DNA from: Gottfriedia acidiceleris
GTDB lineage: Bacteria > Bacillota > Bacilli > Bacillales > Bacillaceae_G
Assembly: GCF_002128425.1 (NCBI RefSeq)
Contig: NZ_NESS01000006.1
Location: 186,001-250,000 of the forward strand
Direction: 5' to 3'
Length of the DNA: 64,000 bases
The notes under the pieces were generated by a model. That model made no database searches. It was not told the origin of the DNA and saw only the letters and a program-made list of their open reading frames with translations. A program made the translations under genes and the position numbers. How positions within the stretch are numbered: the first letter of the stretch is position 1; each line of letters opens with the position of its first letter. This document shows positions 9,242 through 17,360 of this stretch, piece after piece.

Positions 9242-10247
9242 TTACGATCGGTGCTCCTTTCTCGTTCTTGAAATGGAAATGCTTATAACAAGAACAACGT
9301 ACATAATGATTTGGTTTAACTTCGTGCAAGATAGGTTGATTTTCATGAGCATAAGCTTGAATCCAAGGGATACGGTGGCTGAATCGGCAGCCAGTTCTAG
9401 GTAGTTTATCTAATGGTGGCACAGTACCTTCAATAATATGAAGTCTTTGATTTTTTGAATGAGTAGTAGGAATAGAGTTTAATAGTGAGCGTGTATATGG
9501 ATGTAATGGATTATTTAGTATTTCTTCAACTGAACCAGTCTCAATAATTTGTCCAGCATACATTACAGCAACACGGTCTGCCACTTCTGCAACAACACTT
9601 AAGTCATGCGTAATTAAAATAATCCCTAGCTTCGTTTTCTTTTGTATTTCTTTTAATAAATCTAATATTTGAGCTTGTATCGTTACATCTAAAGCAGTAG
9701 TTGGCTCGTCTGCAATAATGAACGAAGGGTTACATGCAATCGCGATTGAAATCATAGCACGTTGTCTCATACCACCAGATAATTCATGTGGATACTGTTT
9801 ATAAGTAACCTCTGGCTTTGGAATTCCAACTTGCTCTAGTAACTCTATTGCACGCTCCTTTTTTTGTGAACGGGAAAGATTAGTATGGAAATCTAAATTT
9901 TCTTCAATTTGTTTACCAATTGTCATTAACGGATTTAGGGCAGTAAGAGGCTCTTGGAAAATCATTCCGATTTCCTTGCCTCGTATTTTATTCAATTTAC
10001 TATCATTTAGCGTTAGTAAATTTGTACCCTTGTAAGAGATCGATCCCTTCATTTTTGTACGATTATTTGAATGTAATCCTAGAATTGATAGGGCTAATGC
10101 ACTTTTGCCGCAGCCTGATTCACCCACAATTGCAAGAACTTCATTTTCATGAACAGTCAGTGATACATCATCAACAGCAGGATAATATTGGTTGTTTATA
10201 CGAAACGATGTCGTTAAATGTTCAATTTCCAAAAGAGGTTTTGACAT
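9222..10247 (-). CDS. oppD: Oligopeptide ABC transporter ATPase OppD
   Basis: First gene of the operon; 341-residue ABC ATPase with Walker A GESGCGKS at about 43-50, signature LSGGMRQR, Walker B FIIADEPTTALD and H-loop THDLSV. The C-terminal oligopeptide-transporter extension is present but altered: the first cysteine (TGCRF) and the final RCSC pair remain, while the RCP...C positions usual in this extension read RIP and QAY. Such cysteines bind an iron-sulfur cluster in some peptide ABC ATPases, so this copy may bind it differently or not at all. A ribosome site AAAGGAGAC precedes the ATG. Confidence 0.9.
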   Translation of the reverse strand: MSKPLLEIEHLTTSFRINNQYYPAVDDVSLTVHENEVLAIVGESGCGKSALALSILGLHSNNRTKMKGSISYKGTNLLTLNDSKLNKIRGKEIGMIFQEPLTALNPLMTIGKQIEENLDFHTNLSRSQKKERAIELLEQVGIPKPEVTYKQYPHELSGGMRQRAMISIAIACNPSFIIADEPTTALDVTIQAQILDLLKEIQKKTKLGIILITHDLSVVAEVADRVAVMYAGQIIETGSVEEILNNPLHPYTRSLLNSIPTTHSKNQRLHIIEGTVPPLDKLPRTGCRFSHRIPWIQAYAHENQPILHEVKPNHYVRCSCYKHFHFKNEKGAPIVNVSIKG

Positions 10248-10725
10248 TTCGTGTCTCCTTTCGAGATTTCATGAGCTTAATTGTTGTTATATTTAGAATT
10301 TTCATAAGTATAATATTATTACGCGAATGTTTCAATATGAAAACATTTTCTGTAATATATAGTCCTTTTTGACTAAAATTCATTCTAAATTCGTCTTAAC
10401 TAGTAAATAAATAGGGAAAAAATGTAATTATCATTCCATAGAAAGGTTGATAGATTAAATAATATAAGGGAGAGTAAGGAAAAAATATAATGAAAACGTT
10501 TACAAAAATATTGTTTCAATAGATAAAAGGATGTGTTTGAAAAAAAGGAAGAATAAAAGGGGATTTTGTCAGAAAATGTATTAATTTTGTGGAAAATATA
10601 AGTTGGTTAAGTAATTTGTAGTTTGAAGTTCCTAGTTCATAATACCTGTTTTTACATAGGAAATAAGAAATGTTATTAAACATTATTAATCTATTTAACG
10701 TCATTTTAGCTACAAATTAGAAATG
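10248..10725. other. Intergenic region upstream of opp
   Basis: About 480 bp with no convincing gene; the small minus-strand frame at 10516-10704 has no ribosome site and no family resemblance. It must hold the opp promoter, but I could not place a convincing -35/-10 pair on the minus strand. The one clear signal is the cre site at 10491-10504. Confidence 0.5.
10491..10504. promoter_or_regulatory. Perfect cre (CcpA) site upstream of opp
   Basis: TGAAAACGTTTACA fits every position of TGWAARCGYTWNCW. It is 244 bp before the oppD start. If the opp promoter lies here, the site would put peptide uptake under carbon control; no other gene start is near. Confidence 0.6.
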
Positions 10726-10783
10726 TAAAAAGCAGCGTAAAGATAAAAGGATGAATAATCCAATTTATTTTACACTGCTTTTC
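10726..10783 (-). terminator. Terminator of dps
   Basis: AAAAGCAGCGTAAA and TTTACACTGCTTTT pair with one mismatch around a 30-nt loop. On the minus strand the stem runs into CTTTTTAC. It follows the dps stop by about 25 bp. Confidence 0.7.
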
Positions 10784-10806
10784 TTAATTTAATCTTAAGT
10801 TTTAAC

Positions 10807-11259
10807 TCAATTTAAGTAGGCTGTTAACATCCAAACATGCTTTGCAAGTTGTTCACGAATGGCTAATAGTAAATCATGAGTAACTGAATCATTTTCAAAC
10901 TCTGCAATTTCCATACCATCTTTTAATTCTTCAATTAAATAATTATAGTCTTTAGTAATGTCCTGAACCATTTCATCAGAAGTGATATTTTTATTTGCTT
11001 CTTTAAGACTTGAAGTATCAAGATATTCTCTCATTGTAGCCAGCGGTTTTCCACCAATTATTAACACTCGTTCTGCAAGCTCATCAATATGTAAACTTGC
11101 TTCATTGTAAAATTCCTCAAATTTAGTATGTAGAGTGAAAAAATTTGGACCTTTTACATACCAGTGATAGTTATGCAACTTTACAAATAGAATATTCCAG
11201 TCTGCTATTTGCTTGTTTAGCACATCAACAGTCGTTTTTGAGATGGATGATGTATCCAT
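10807..11259 (-). CDS. dps: Dps-family ferritin-like DNA/iron protein
   Basis: 150-residue Dps (ferritin-like) protein; by family it forms a dodecamer that oxidises and stores iron and may protect DNA under stress. The ferroxidase ligand pattern is visible: the histidine of [10 protein letters not shown] near 31-35 and the HIDELAERV segment (HxxxD/E) near 58, provided by neighbouring subunits. Ribosome site GAGGAGGG sits 8 bp before the ATG. It is single-gene, with its own terminator. A palindrome between promoter-like elements upstream suggests tight control; stress or peroxide regulation is typical of the family. Confidence 0.9.
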   Translation of the reverse strand: MDTSSISKTTVDVLNKQIADWNILFVKLHNYHWYVKGPNFFTLHTKFEEFYNEASLHIDELAERVLIIGGKPLATMREYLDTSSLKEANKNITSDEMVQDITKDYNYLIEELKDGMEIAEFENDSVTHDLLLAIREQLAKHVWMLTAYLN

Positions 11260-11372
11260 TAAAATCCCTCCTCTAAATGATGTAAAAGATTAAAAAACCA
11301 TATACACCATCTTAACTGATATTGAGTAAGAATAGTCATGGTAATATTTGATAGCTAAGACAACAATTAGTA

Positions 11373-11388
11373 AATTTAACGTTAAATT
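11373..11388. promoter_or_regulatory. 16-bp perfect palindrome in the dps upstream region
   Basis: AATTTAACGTTAAATT is a perfect palindrome abutting a minus-strand TTGACA (-35 consensus) at 11393-11388; a weak -10 (ACTAAT) follows 16 bp downstream. It would lie inside the promoter spacer, a typical operator position. It is about 115 bp before the dps start. It does not match the PerR consensus well. Confidence 0.4.
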
Positions 11389-11501
11389 GTCAATGCCTTT
11401 TTATATTGATCGTCTAATTTATTGCTTTAATAATTTCCATACCCAAAGAAGTACTCATAAAAGGTTCATGAGTAAGTAAAAAAGAAAAAAGATGAAAAAA
11501 A

Positions 11502-11528
11502 ATGACTCATAACAGGCTCATGAGTCAT
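11502..11528. terminator. Inverted repeat with flanking A/T runs
   Basis: ATGACTCAT (11502-11510) and ATGAGTCAT (11520-11528) are exact complements, with an A-run before and TTTTTC after, so the hairpin could terminate in either direction. Confidence 0.5.
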
Positions 11529-11543
11529 TTTTCAACATATGAA

Positions 11544-11565
11544 AAGCCCATCAAAGGATGGACTT
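11544..11565 (-). terminator. Hairpin after the small membrane ORF
   Basis: On the minus strand AAGTCCATC-CTTT-GATGGGCTT is followed by TTC. It lies 8 bp after the stop of the frameshifted membrane ORF, which supports a former or real transcription unit there. Confidence 0.55.
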
Positions 11566-11572
11566 TATTAAA

Positions 11573-11730
11573 CTATGAATGTTCATTTTTAATAGGTTGG
11601 GAAAGTTTTGGATCAATTCGTAAGCTATCTTCCACATTTAAACCATTTTTCAATAATAAAAATAATGCCCAAATCATACCAAGAAGAATAATAACGAAAA
11701 AGAAAAAGATGAGTACATCATAAGCCAATG
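11573..11730 (-). pseudogene. Small single-span membrane protein, apparent frameshift
   Basis: A minus-strand TTG at 11730 follows an AAAGGGGG ribosome site by about 8 bp and opens a hydrophobic frame, which stops after 18 codons. The other frame, entered at a run of seven T (coding strand; A-run around 11697-11703), continues as a membrane helix and a polar tail (...RIDPKLSQPIKNEHS) to the stop at 11573. Removing one T would give one uninterrupted protein of about 50 residues: a single membrane span and a short soluble tail. So either a frameshifted gene, slippage/phase variation, or a base-calling error. A terminator hairpin follows. Family not recognised. Confidence 0.45.
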
Positions 11731-12057
11731 TAAAAACCCCCTTTAAAAATTTTCCGTAATTATATATATGAATGTAGAAAGGGACAGATAACCAGATTTC
11801 ACAAAGTGTTCAAAATTTAAATGCATATTTCAAAATATAGAAGAGTATGTGTACGAATAGCTTCGTTCAACTTTAATCGAAGTCTGTAACATTACTGGCT
11901 GTAGCAGTTCTGTCGAAAGTGCTAATTGCATCTATTTATAAGAAATAATAAATGCAAACAAGTGAAAACTTAACGACATTACCGTTGCAAAAGGTAAAAA
12001 AAGTGGTTGAGCTAACAAAAATAACTATGTTACATTTTTCACATGAAGGAGCTAACA
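11731..12057. other. Intergenic region before WxL locus 1
   Basis: About 325 bp without a gene. It should hold divergent promoters for the small membrane ORF and for the WxL locus. I see AT-rich DNA but no riboswitch motif and no confident promoter pair. Confidence 0.4.
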
Positions 12058-13068
12058 ATGAAAGTACTAAAAAAAATTGTTTTTATTTTATTTTTCATTA
12101 ATATTAATAATTTTCATGCAAACGCTGCTGAAATGAATTTTGCTGTGTCAGCTGTTATTCCAACTAATCAGATTGATTCGAGCAAAACATATTTTGATTT
12201 GAAAATGAAACCCGGCCAAAAACAAGTACTAAAAGTTCAAATAAAGAATGACACAGATAAAAGTGTAACGATTCAAACAAGCGCTAATTCAGCGATTACA
12301 AATAGTAGTGGTATTCCAGATTACAGTATTTCAAATCCAAAAGTGGATAATACATTAGAAATCCCATTCGCTAATATAGCTAAAGTAAATAAAGAGACGA
12401 TAATTCCAGCAAGAAGTGAAGAATCAGTAGAAATTACGATTGAGATGCCAAAGCAACAATTCGATGGTGTCATATTGGGAGGACTCTATTTTAGTGAGAA
12501 AGAAGAGGAAGAACAAGCTAAAAAAGATGATGAAAGCGTACAAATTAATAATAAATATGCGTATGTAATTGGTGTTGTATTAAGAGAAACAGATAAAGTA
12601 ATCAAGCCAGATCTAAAATTAAATGACATTAAACCAACACAAATCAATGCACGTAATGTTGTTACGGCTAACTTGCAAAATATCAAGCCAGCTATGTTAA
12701 AGAATTTAAGTGTAGATGCAAAAGTCTATAAGGAAAAAGGAGTAAATGTCCTTTATAAAACAAAAAAAGAAAATTTAAGAATGGCTCCTAATTCGAACTT
12801 TGATTATGCAATTAAGTGGAAAAATAATGCGTTTGAACCAGGTAAGTATCGTTTAGAAATGAAAGCTACAGCCGGAGACCAAACTTGGGAATGGACAAGA
12901 ACCTTCACCATTAAGGAAAATACAGCTAAAAAATTTAACACTTCTGCGGTAGAGATGGAAAAAGATTATACAATGAGGATCATAAGCGGTATTATATTAC
13001 TTTTTTTACTATTGATATTTACGTTCTTATTACTTAGAAAGACAATAAAAAAAGATCAAGATAAATGA
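12058..13068 (+). CDS. WxL-interacting protein (DUF916/DUF3324), locus 1
   Basis: Membrane-anchored surface protein that, in enterococcal and listerial systems, binds partner WxL proteins at the cell wall. The ATG at 12058 is preferred to 12043 because the GAAGGAG ribosome site falls between them; the protein is then 336 residues. Order: signal peptide to about residue 24, a DUF916 domain (YFDLKMKPGQ, the MPKQQFDGVILGG motif) to about 150, a DUF3324 domain (KPDLKLNDIKPTQ, MAPNSNFDYAI) to about 285, one membrane helix near 305-325 and a short basic tail. It stands 31 bp before a WxL-domain protein gene, the usual pairing. Close paralogue of the gene at 25622. Confidence 0.85.
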   Translation: MKVLKKIVFILFFININNFHANAAEMNFAVSAVIPTNQIDSSKTYFDLKMKPGQKQVLKVQIKNDTDKSVTIQTSANSAITNSSGIPDYSISNPKVDNTLEIPFANIAKVNKETIIPARSEESVEITIEMPKQQFDGVILGGLYFSEKEEEEQAKKDDESVQINNKYAYVIGVVLRETDKVIKPDLKLNDIKPTQINARNVVTANLQNIKPAMLKNLSVDAKVYKEKGVNVLYKTKKENLRMAPNSNFDYAIKWKNNAFEPGKYRLEMKATAGDQTWEWTRTFTIKENTAKKFNTSAVEMEKDYTMRIISGIILLFLLLIFTFLLLRKTIKKDQDK

Positions 13069-13099
13069 AATATGATTAATTTGGAGAGGAAGAAATAGA

Positions 13100-15181
13100 T
13101 TGGTTAGAAAAAGAAAAAGACTTTTTAAAGCAACTGTTTTTGCTTCTATTTTTGGAGTGATAGTGAGTGGTATTCTACCAAAATCAGCAGAATTACAAGG
13201 ATTGTTCAAAAATAATATTGCTCAGGCAGCAACACTTCCAAATTTAGTAGAAAACCCTACATTTAATTTAGATCATCAAACCACTACTATTCCAAACTGG
13301 GCATTTACGGGGTATTTTAATGAGGGACAGCCTGCTGAACCCTTTCTGTTTGATTTGGTAGAAGATGATAACGGTTGGTATAAAGTACCAGGTAGCCCTA
13401 AATCAAAAGCCTATGTTCAACCTTCTGGTGATGGAATTTTATTAAAACTATTGAACACTGACCCATCTCAAGAGTTTATAGCTATGAGACAAAGAGTTAA
13501 AACAATTCCAGGAAAAACTTATACTGTAAAGTTGTCTTTTAGTCTTATTGAAAATACCAATGACAAACTAAGATACGACTGGTTTGTAACTGACAGAGCA
13601 ACATCCACCGATTTAACTGACAGAGGATATAGAGAGTACACAGGGTCTCAAAACGCAACCACAACTTTTACTGCGATGGGAACTGAGTCTAATTTTGTTA
13701 TTAGTTTCGAAGACTATGCCCTAGGTCCTAATGATGGCTATTCAATCTTTAAAATTGAAAATGTTTCTGTAACGTTATTAGATTCGGGGGCACCAGAAAT
13801 AACTGCTGCAAATATTATCACTCCAGAAGGGTATACAGGTGGTACGTCATGGACAAATCAAAATACAACGATTCATTTTACAGCAAATGATGATAATGGA
13901 ATCGATCCAACAACGTACGAAGTTTCAACAGATAATGGTAACACATGGAGCACAGATGGTTTAAGCAATGGCACTACAACAGGCGTTAACTATACAGTAA
14001 AAAATGAAGGAATAACGAATATTCAAGTACGAGTAAAGGATGATTCCGGAAATCAAAGTAATCCAGTAACAGACCAAGGTTCAAGGTTAACGGTTAGTAT
14101 AGATAAACAGGCACCCATTACCAATTATGTTGAAGGACAATTATATAACAATAATACCGCAGAAAACATTATTTTTAGCGACACTTTAAGTGGGATTAAT
14201 ACAGCATTTCTAGATGGTATAAGTATTACTACTGGGGAAGTCAATCCAGCAGATGGCGCACATAACTTAGTGATTACTGATCATGCTGGTAATAAAAAGG
14301 ATATTAACTTTACAGTGGATAAAACTATTCTTCCTCCGGTGGTTAACCCAATTACGGATGTAAGTACAAGTATCACTGGAACTGCAGAAGCGAATAGTTT
14401 TGTAAAGATTAAATTACAAGATCAATCAATTCTCACTACGACAGCTCGAGAAGATGGTTCGTACTCGGTAGCAGTAATACCGAAGACATTATTTGCTGGC
14501 GATTTAGTGAGTGTAACTGCAACCGATGTAGCAGGGAATACGAGTGCAGAATCAAATGTTACAGTAACGGCAGAATCAAAAAATCCGGTCGACCCAACAG
14601 ACCCAACGAATCCAGTAGGACCAGTCAATCCAACTGATCCAGAAGATCCTCATGAGCCAGGAACAAAGAGTGCATTAAGTATTGACTATGTATCAAACTT
14701 CCGTTTTGGTAATCAGGAAATTTCTGGTCAGAACAAAGTTTATACTGCACATTTAGATCAAGTAAAGCAAGCTTCAAATGATTCGATAATTCAAGTACCA
14801 AACTTTATTCAAGTAACTGATCAGCGAAGAACGAATACAGGATGGAAGTTAACAGTTCAACAAAATGGCCAATTCAAGAGTGGGAGTAATGAGTTAACAG
14901 GTGCAGAATTAAAATTAACGAATCCATTTTTAAATTCATCCACTGCTGACCAGTATAAACCAGAGGCGAATACAGTAACATTAAATCCAAATGGAGCTCC
15001 TCAAGAGGTAGCTTTTGCAGATCAAGGTAAAGGTCTTGGAACATGGACAATTGCATATGGACAGAATAAAACAGAAGGTGCGAATAGTGTGGCACTTTTC
15101 GTACCAGGCGCGGCTTATAAAGTAGCTGGAGCACAATATAAGACTTCATTAACTTGGACATTAGCAGATACACCACTTTAA
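13100..15181 (+). CDS. WxL-domain surface protein with Ig-like repeats, locus 1
   Basis: Secreted, non-covalently wall-bound protein of 693 residues starting at TTG behind a GGAGAGG ribosome site. Order: basic N-terminus and signal peptide to about 43; a carbohydrate-binding-like beta module (about 45-230); Ig-like modules including DNGIDPTTYEVSTDNGN and the NPITDVSTSITGTAEANS type (about 230-490); an acidic proline-rich linker of repeated P-T-D-P units (about 494-523); a C-terminal WxL domain with both motifs, W582-K-L and W686-T-L-A-D-T-P. By family the WxL domain attaches the protein to peptidoglycan and to the DUF916 partner encoded just upstream. What the N-terminal modules bind is unknown. 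Confidence 0.85.
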   Translation: MVRKRKRLFKATVFASIFGVIVSGILPKSAELQGLFKNNIAQAATLPNLVENPTFNLDHQTTTIPNWAFTGYFNEGQPAEPFLFDLVEDDNGWYKVPGSPKSKAYVQPSGDGILLKLLNTDPSQEFIAMRQRVKTIPGKTYTVKLSFSLIENTNDKLRYDWFVTDRATSTDLTDRGYREYTGSQNATTTFTAMGTESNFVISFEDYALGPNDGYSIFKIENVSVTLLDSGAPEITAANIITPEGYTGGTSWTNQNTTIHFTANDDNGIDPTTYEVSTDNGNTWSTDGLSNGTTTGVNYTVKNEGITNIQVRVKDDSGNQSNPVTDQGSRLTVSIDKQAPITNYVEGQLYNNNTAENIIFSDTLSGINTAFLDGISITTGEVNPADGAHNLVITDHAGNKKDINFTVDKTILPPVVNPITDVSTSITGTAEANSFVKIKLQDQSILTTTAREDGSYSVAVIPKTLFAGDLVSVTATDVAGNTSAESNVTVTAESKNPVDPTDPTNPVGPVNPTDPEDPHEPGTKSALSIDYVSNFRFGNQEISGQNKVYTAHLDQVKQASNDSIIQVPNFIQVTDQRRTNTGWKLTVQQNGQFKSGSNELTGAELKLTNPFLNSSTADQYKPEANTVTLNPNGAPQEVAFADQGKGLGTWTIAYGQNKTEGANSVALFVPGAAYKVAGAQYKTSLTWTLADTPL

Positions 15182-15265
15182 TATTAAATGTAAGACACCT
15201 CCTGTAAAAACCATTTACAAAATGTTTTTTAAAATAAAAAAATTTATAAATATGGAGGAATTATT

Positions 15266-15667
15266 ATGAAAAAAAATACTAAATTAGGAATTGCTTTATT
15301 TGGTGCATCTTTAATGTTAGCTAGTAACGCGTATGCAGCATCAACTAATTTTAGTGGTAATTACACTGCTTTAGTGGACACCGTAAATACTAATTCTGTC
15401 ACCGACGGTACATTAACAATGAATTTAACTCATTCAAGAGATACAGCTAAGACAAGTGGTTATGATTATAAAGTTACAGCTCAACCATTAGTAAAAGGTA
15501 TTTTAGGTTGGGGAACAGCTGGAACAAAAGCAAGATTTGCTACGAGTACAAAATCAAAAACAGTAAAACATGTTTTCTCTGGCTTAAAGTCTGATTCATA
15601 TAGACTTAGATTTGAATCAAACAAAAGTGATGGTACTAAATTTTATGTAAGTGGTAATTTCGATTAA
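15266..15667 (+). CDS. Small secreted protein, unknown function
   Basis: 133 residues with a clear signal peptide (cleavage after SNAYA, about residue 24). The mature part of about 109 residues is Ser/Thr-rich and cysteine-free, with alternating hydrophobic positions suggesting an all-beta fold; I recognise no family. The start has a GGAGG site. Its stop codon overlaps the next start (TAATG), so it is translationally coupled to the VanZ-like gene. Location behind WxL locus 1 suggests a surface or secreted role. The name is deliberately general. Confidence 0.75.
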   Translation: MKKNTKLGIALFGASLMLASNAYAASTNFSGNYTALVDTVNTNSVTDGTLTMNLTHSRDTAKTSGYDYKVTAQPLVKGILGWGTAGTKARFATSTKSKTVKHVFSGLKSDSYRLRFESNKSDGTKFYVSGNFD

Positions 15668-16263
15668 TGAAAAAATACCTAATAAATACAATATGGATAA
15701 TTTTAAGTGTAGTCTTATCGTTTTTAATTTGTTTTTATCTTTTCGATGATCTACTATTGGAATTCTATCCAGTAGCTTCTCAATTAATATATCTATTAAT
15801 GCGATTATTTATTGCAATGGTACTATTAATTTTTACAAAAAGGCTCTTCCAAAAAGATAAAAAAATAATTGATAATACAGTATTGCTTATGGCTAATTTG
15901 TTTTATTTCATATTCCTAGTCGCTATCTTATTTTTAGGAAGAAATTCAACGTCAACAGGCATAAATTTCGTTCCTTTTAGAACAATAATTAGCTATTTAA
16001 ATAATGATATGAATGATTCACTAAAGATTTCTAATCTATTAGGAAATTTATTGTTATTAATGCCTTTAGGTATCATATTAAAAACAAAAATAAAAAGTAT
16101 AAAGTTATCTATATTAACAGGTGTTATAATTTTATTTTCAGTAGAAATTATACAATTTATCTTTAAAGTAGGTAGTTTTGATATAGATGATATGATATTA
16201 AACTCCTTTGGCTTATTAATAGGTTATTTAATATATCAATATAAACAGAAGGCCTATAAATAA
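15667..16263 (+). CDS. VanZ-like membrane protein, copy 1
   Basis: 198-residue integral membrane protein with about five hydrophobic segments. The VanZ signature is clear in the second half: NFVPFRTI, NLLGNLLLLMPLG, EIIQFIF and SFDIDDMILNSFG. VanZ itself gives low teicoplanin resistance in enterococci, but most homologues have no proven function. The N-terminal 70 residues form an extra pair of helices. Start codon overlaps the stop of the secreted-protein gene by one base. A second VanZ protein lies at 36134 on the other strand. Confidence 0.8.
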   Translation: MKKYLINTIWIILSVVLSFLICFYLFDDLLLEFYPVASQLIYLLMRLFIAMVLLIFTKRLFQKDKKIIDNTVLLMANLFYFIFLVAILFLGRNSTSTGINFVPFRTIISYLNNDMNDSLKISNLLGNLLLLMPLGIILKTKIKSIKLSILTGVIILFSVEIIQFIFKVGSFDIDDMILNSFGLLIGYLIYQYKQKAYK

Positions 16264-16292
16264 ACGGTCATAGAAACAACACTTGCCAATAT

Positions 16293-16343
16293 AAAAAGAG
16301 ACCCCCTTGAAGTAGGCAATAATTTCTACTCTAAGGGGTTTTC
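16293..16343. terminator. Convergent terminator, VanZ gene / thiT
   Basis: CCCCTTGAAGTAG and CTACTCTAAGGGG form a long stem with one or two mismatches; TTTTC follows on plus and CTTTTTAT on minus. It serves both converging units. Confidence 0.75.
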
Positions 16344-16356
16344 ATTTCTTTTTAAA

Positions 16357-16938
16357 TTATGCTGCTTGATTTCGATTCTTTTTAACATGAACAAGAACTG
16401 GCGCAGAAGAGAGTAAGATGATTAAAAGAACTGCACTAATAATAAAGGAAGGAACCATGTACCAAGCATTATATACTAATGAATAAAGTGAAACTGGAGT
16501 TCCTTTTGGAGCGTAAGAACCGTAGAACACAATTCCAGCAATAAAATGGCAGATGAAACGAGCTAACGAGCCGATAAAAGTTCCTAATATGATATAAGCT
16601 GCTGCACTTTTTTTATTGCCGTTTGCTAAATTATTTTTTATTTGTTTATAGACAAGACCAGCTAATCCGAGACTTGTAAATGCTGCGATATAATCTAAAA
16701 ATACTTGTATTGGATGAACAAAATATAGTTTTGTTACAATTTGTAGAGCTGCTAGTAATAGTCCGGTAATTAAACCTTGTTTTAATCCCCAGCGGAAAGC
16801 AATTAGAAAAACTGGAATCATTGATAATGATACAGAGCCTCCTTGAGGTGCAGTAAATAATGGTAAAAAATCAAAAACGATTGCAAGTGCTGCACACATT
16901 GCTATTTCCGCCATTAATTGAATCTTTGATGTCTTCAT
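16357..16938 (-). CDS. thiT: Thiamine ECF-transporter substrate-binding subunit ThiT
   Basis: S-component of an energy-coupling-factor importer for thiamine; it works with shared EcfA/A'/T subunits encoded elsewhere. 193 residues and six membrane helices, with the N-terminal MAEIAMCAALAIVFDF, the PQGGSVSLSMIPVF loop and the conserved YNAWYMVPSF near the C-terminus. Ribosome site AAAGGGGG lies 8 bp before the ATG. Control by thiamine is strongly supported by a TPP riboswitch about 290 nt upstream on the same strand. This agreement of family and riboswitch makes the identity firm. Confidence 0.95.
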   Translation of the reverse strand: MKTSKIQLMAEIAMCAALAIVFDFLPLFTAPQGGSVSLSMIPVFLIAFRWGLKQGLITGLLLAALQIVTKLYFVHPIQVFLDYIAAFTSLGLAGLVYKQIKNNLANGNKKSAAAYIILGTFIGSLARFICHFIAGIVFYGSYAPKGTPVSLYSLVYNAWYMVPSFIISAVLLIILLSSAPVLVHVKKNRNQAA

Positions 16939-17047
16939 TTATATTTCCCCCTTTATCTAGTGGACAACTGATGTAGTCAAACACATATAAATAATGAATT
17001 TTTAGCGAAGAGTCACCAACATTCCAATGTCTAGTTCCAAATGCTGT

Positions 17048-17150
17048 GCCCCTAGAGGTCATAAGTCAAAGAAATGTGAAGTTAAAAATCATTCTTCCCC
17101 AGTCTTTGCCTTATGCTTGCCGGGGCAAAAGCGAGTCGCTTCCACATTTC
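17048..17150 (-). ncRNA. Structured element in the thiT leader, candidate
   Basis: Between the riboswitch terminator and thiT the minus strand can form a long hairpin: GCCCC (17126-17122) with GGGGC (17052-17048) and CATAAG (17115-17110) with CTTATG (17065-17060). A local hairpin AGCGA/TCGCT sits at 17129-17140. GAAATGTG (17150-17143) is also complementary to CACATTTC (17078-17071), so alternative folds exist. Position rules out an ordinary terminator. Similar intergenic sequence with GCATAAGGC and GACTTATGACC seems familiar from other Bacillus genomes, but I cannot name a family. Confidence 0.4.
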
Positions 17151-17182
17151 AAATTAGGGAGTTTACAGTACTAGGAATAAAT

Positions 17183-17226
17183 AAAAAAGCAACACTGGTA
17201 GCATGATGATCCCGGCGTTGCTTTTT
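17183..17226 (-). terminator. Riboswitch-controlled terminator of thiT
   Basis: On the minus strand AGCAACGC and GTGTTGCT form the stem (G-T pairs) around a long loop, followed by six or more T. It lies just after the TPP aptamer, as expected for a transcription-attenuating expression platform. Confidence 0.85.
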
Positions 17227-17230
17227 CATC

Positions 17231-17326
17231 GTGCCACATCCCTACGTTAGTACTAACTAACAGGTTCAGAGGGTAAGAATAGCTAATCTATTCACTCTCA
17301 GCCAAATGGCTCCCCTTGTGGTTTAG
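17231..17326 (-). promoter_or_regulatory. TPP (THI-box) riboswitch
   Basis: The minus strand carries the conserved blocks in order: GGGGAGCC, GGCTGAGAG, a variable stem (GAATAGATTAGCTATTC), TACCCTCTGAACCTG and GTAGGGATGTGGC. These are the hallmark of the thiamine pyrophosphate aptamer. It is followed by a terminator and then thiT, so binding of TPP should stop thiT transcription. A TTGACT (-35-like, minus strand, 17360-17355) lies upstream; the -10 is weak. Confidence 0.95.
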
Positions 17327-17360
17327 CTTACATTTAGTTGTCTTTACTAAATATAGTCAA

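Noticed and set aside
10516-10704. 62-codon minus-strand frame upstream of opp
   Set aside because: No ribosome site, composition like random AT-rich DNA.
11502-11723. 73-codon plus-strand frame
   Set aside because: Starts inside a hairpin and lies opposite the hydrophobic minus-strand ORF, which has a ribosome site and a terminator.
16871-17062. 63-codon minus-strand frame at the thiT start
   Set aside because: Runs through the structured leader and overlaps thiT in another frame; no ribosome site.
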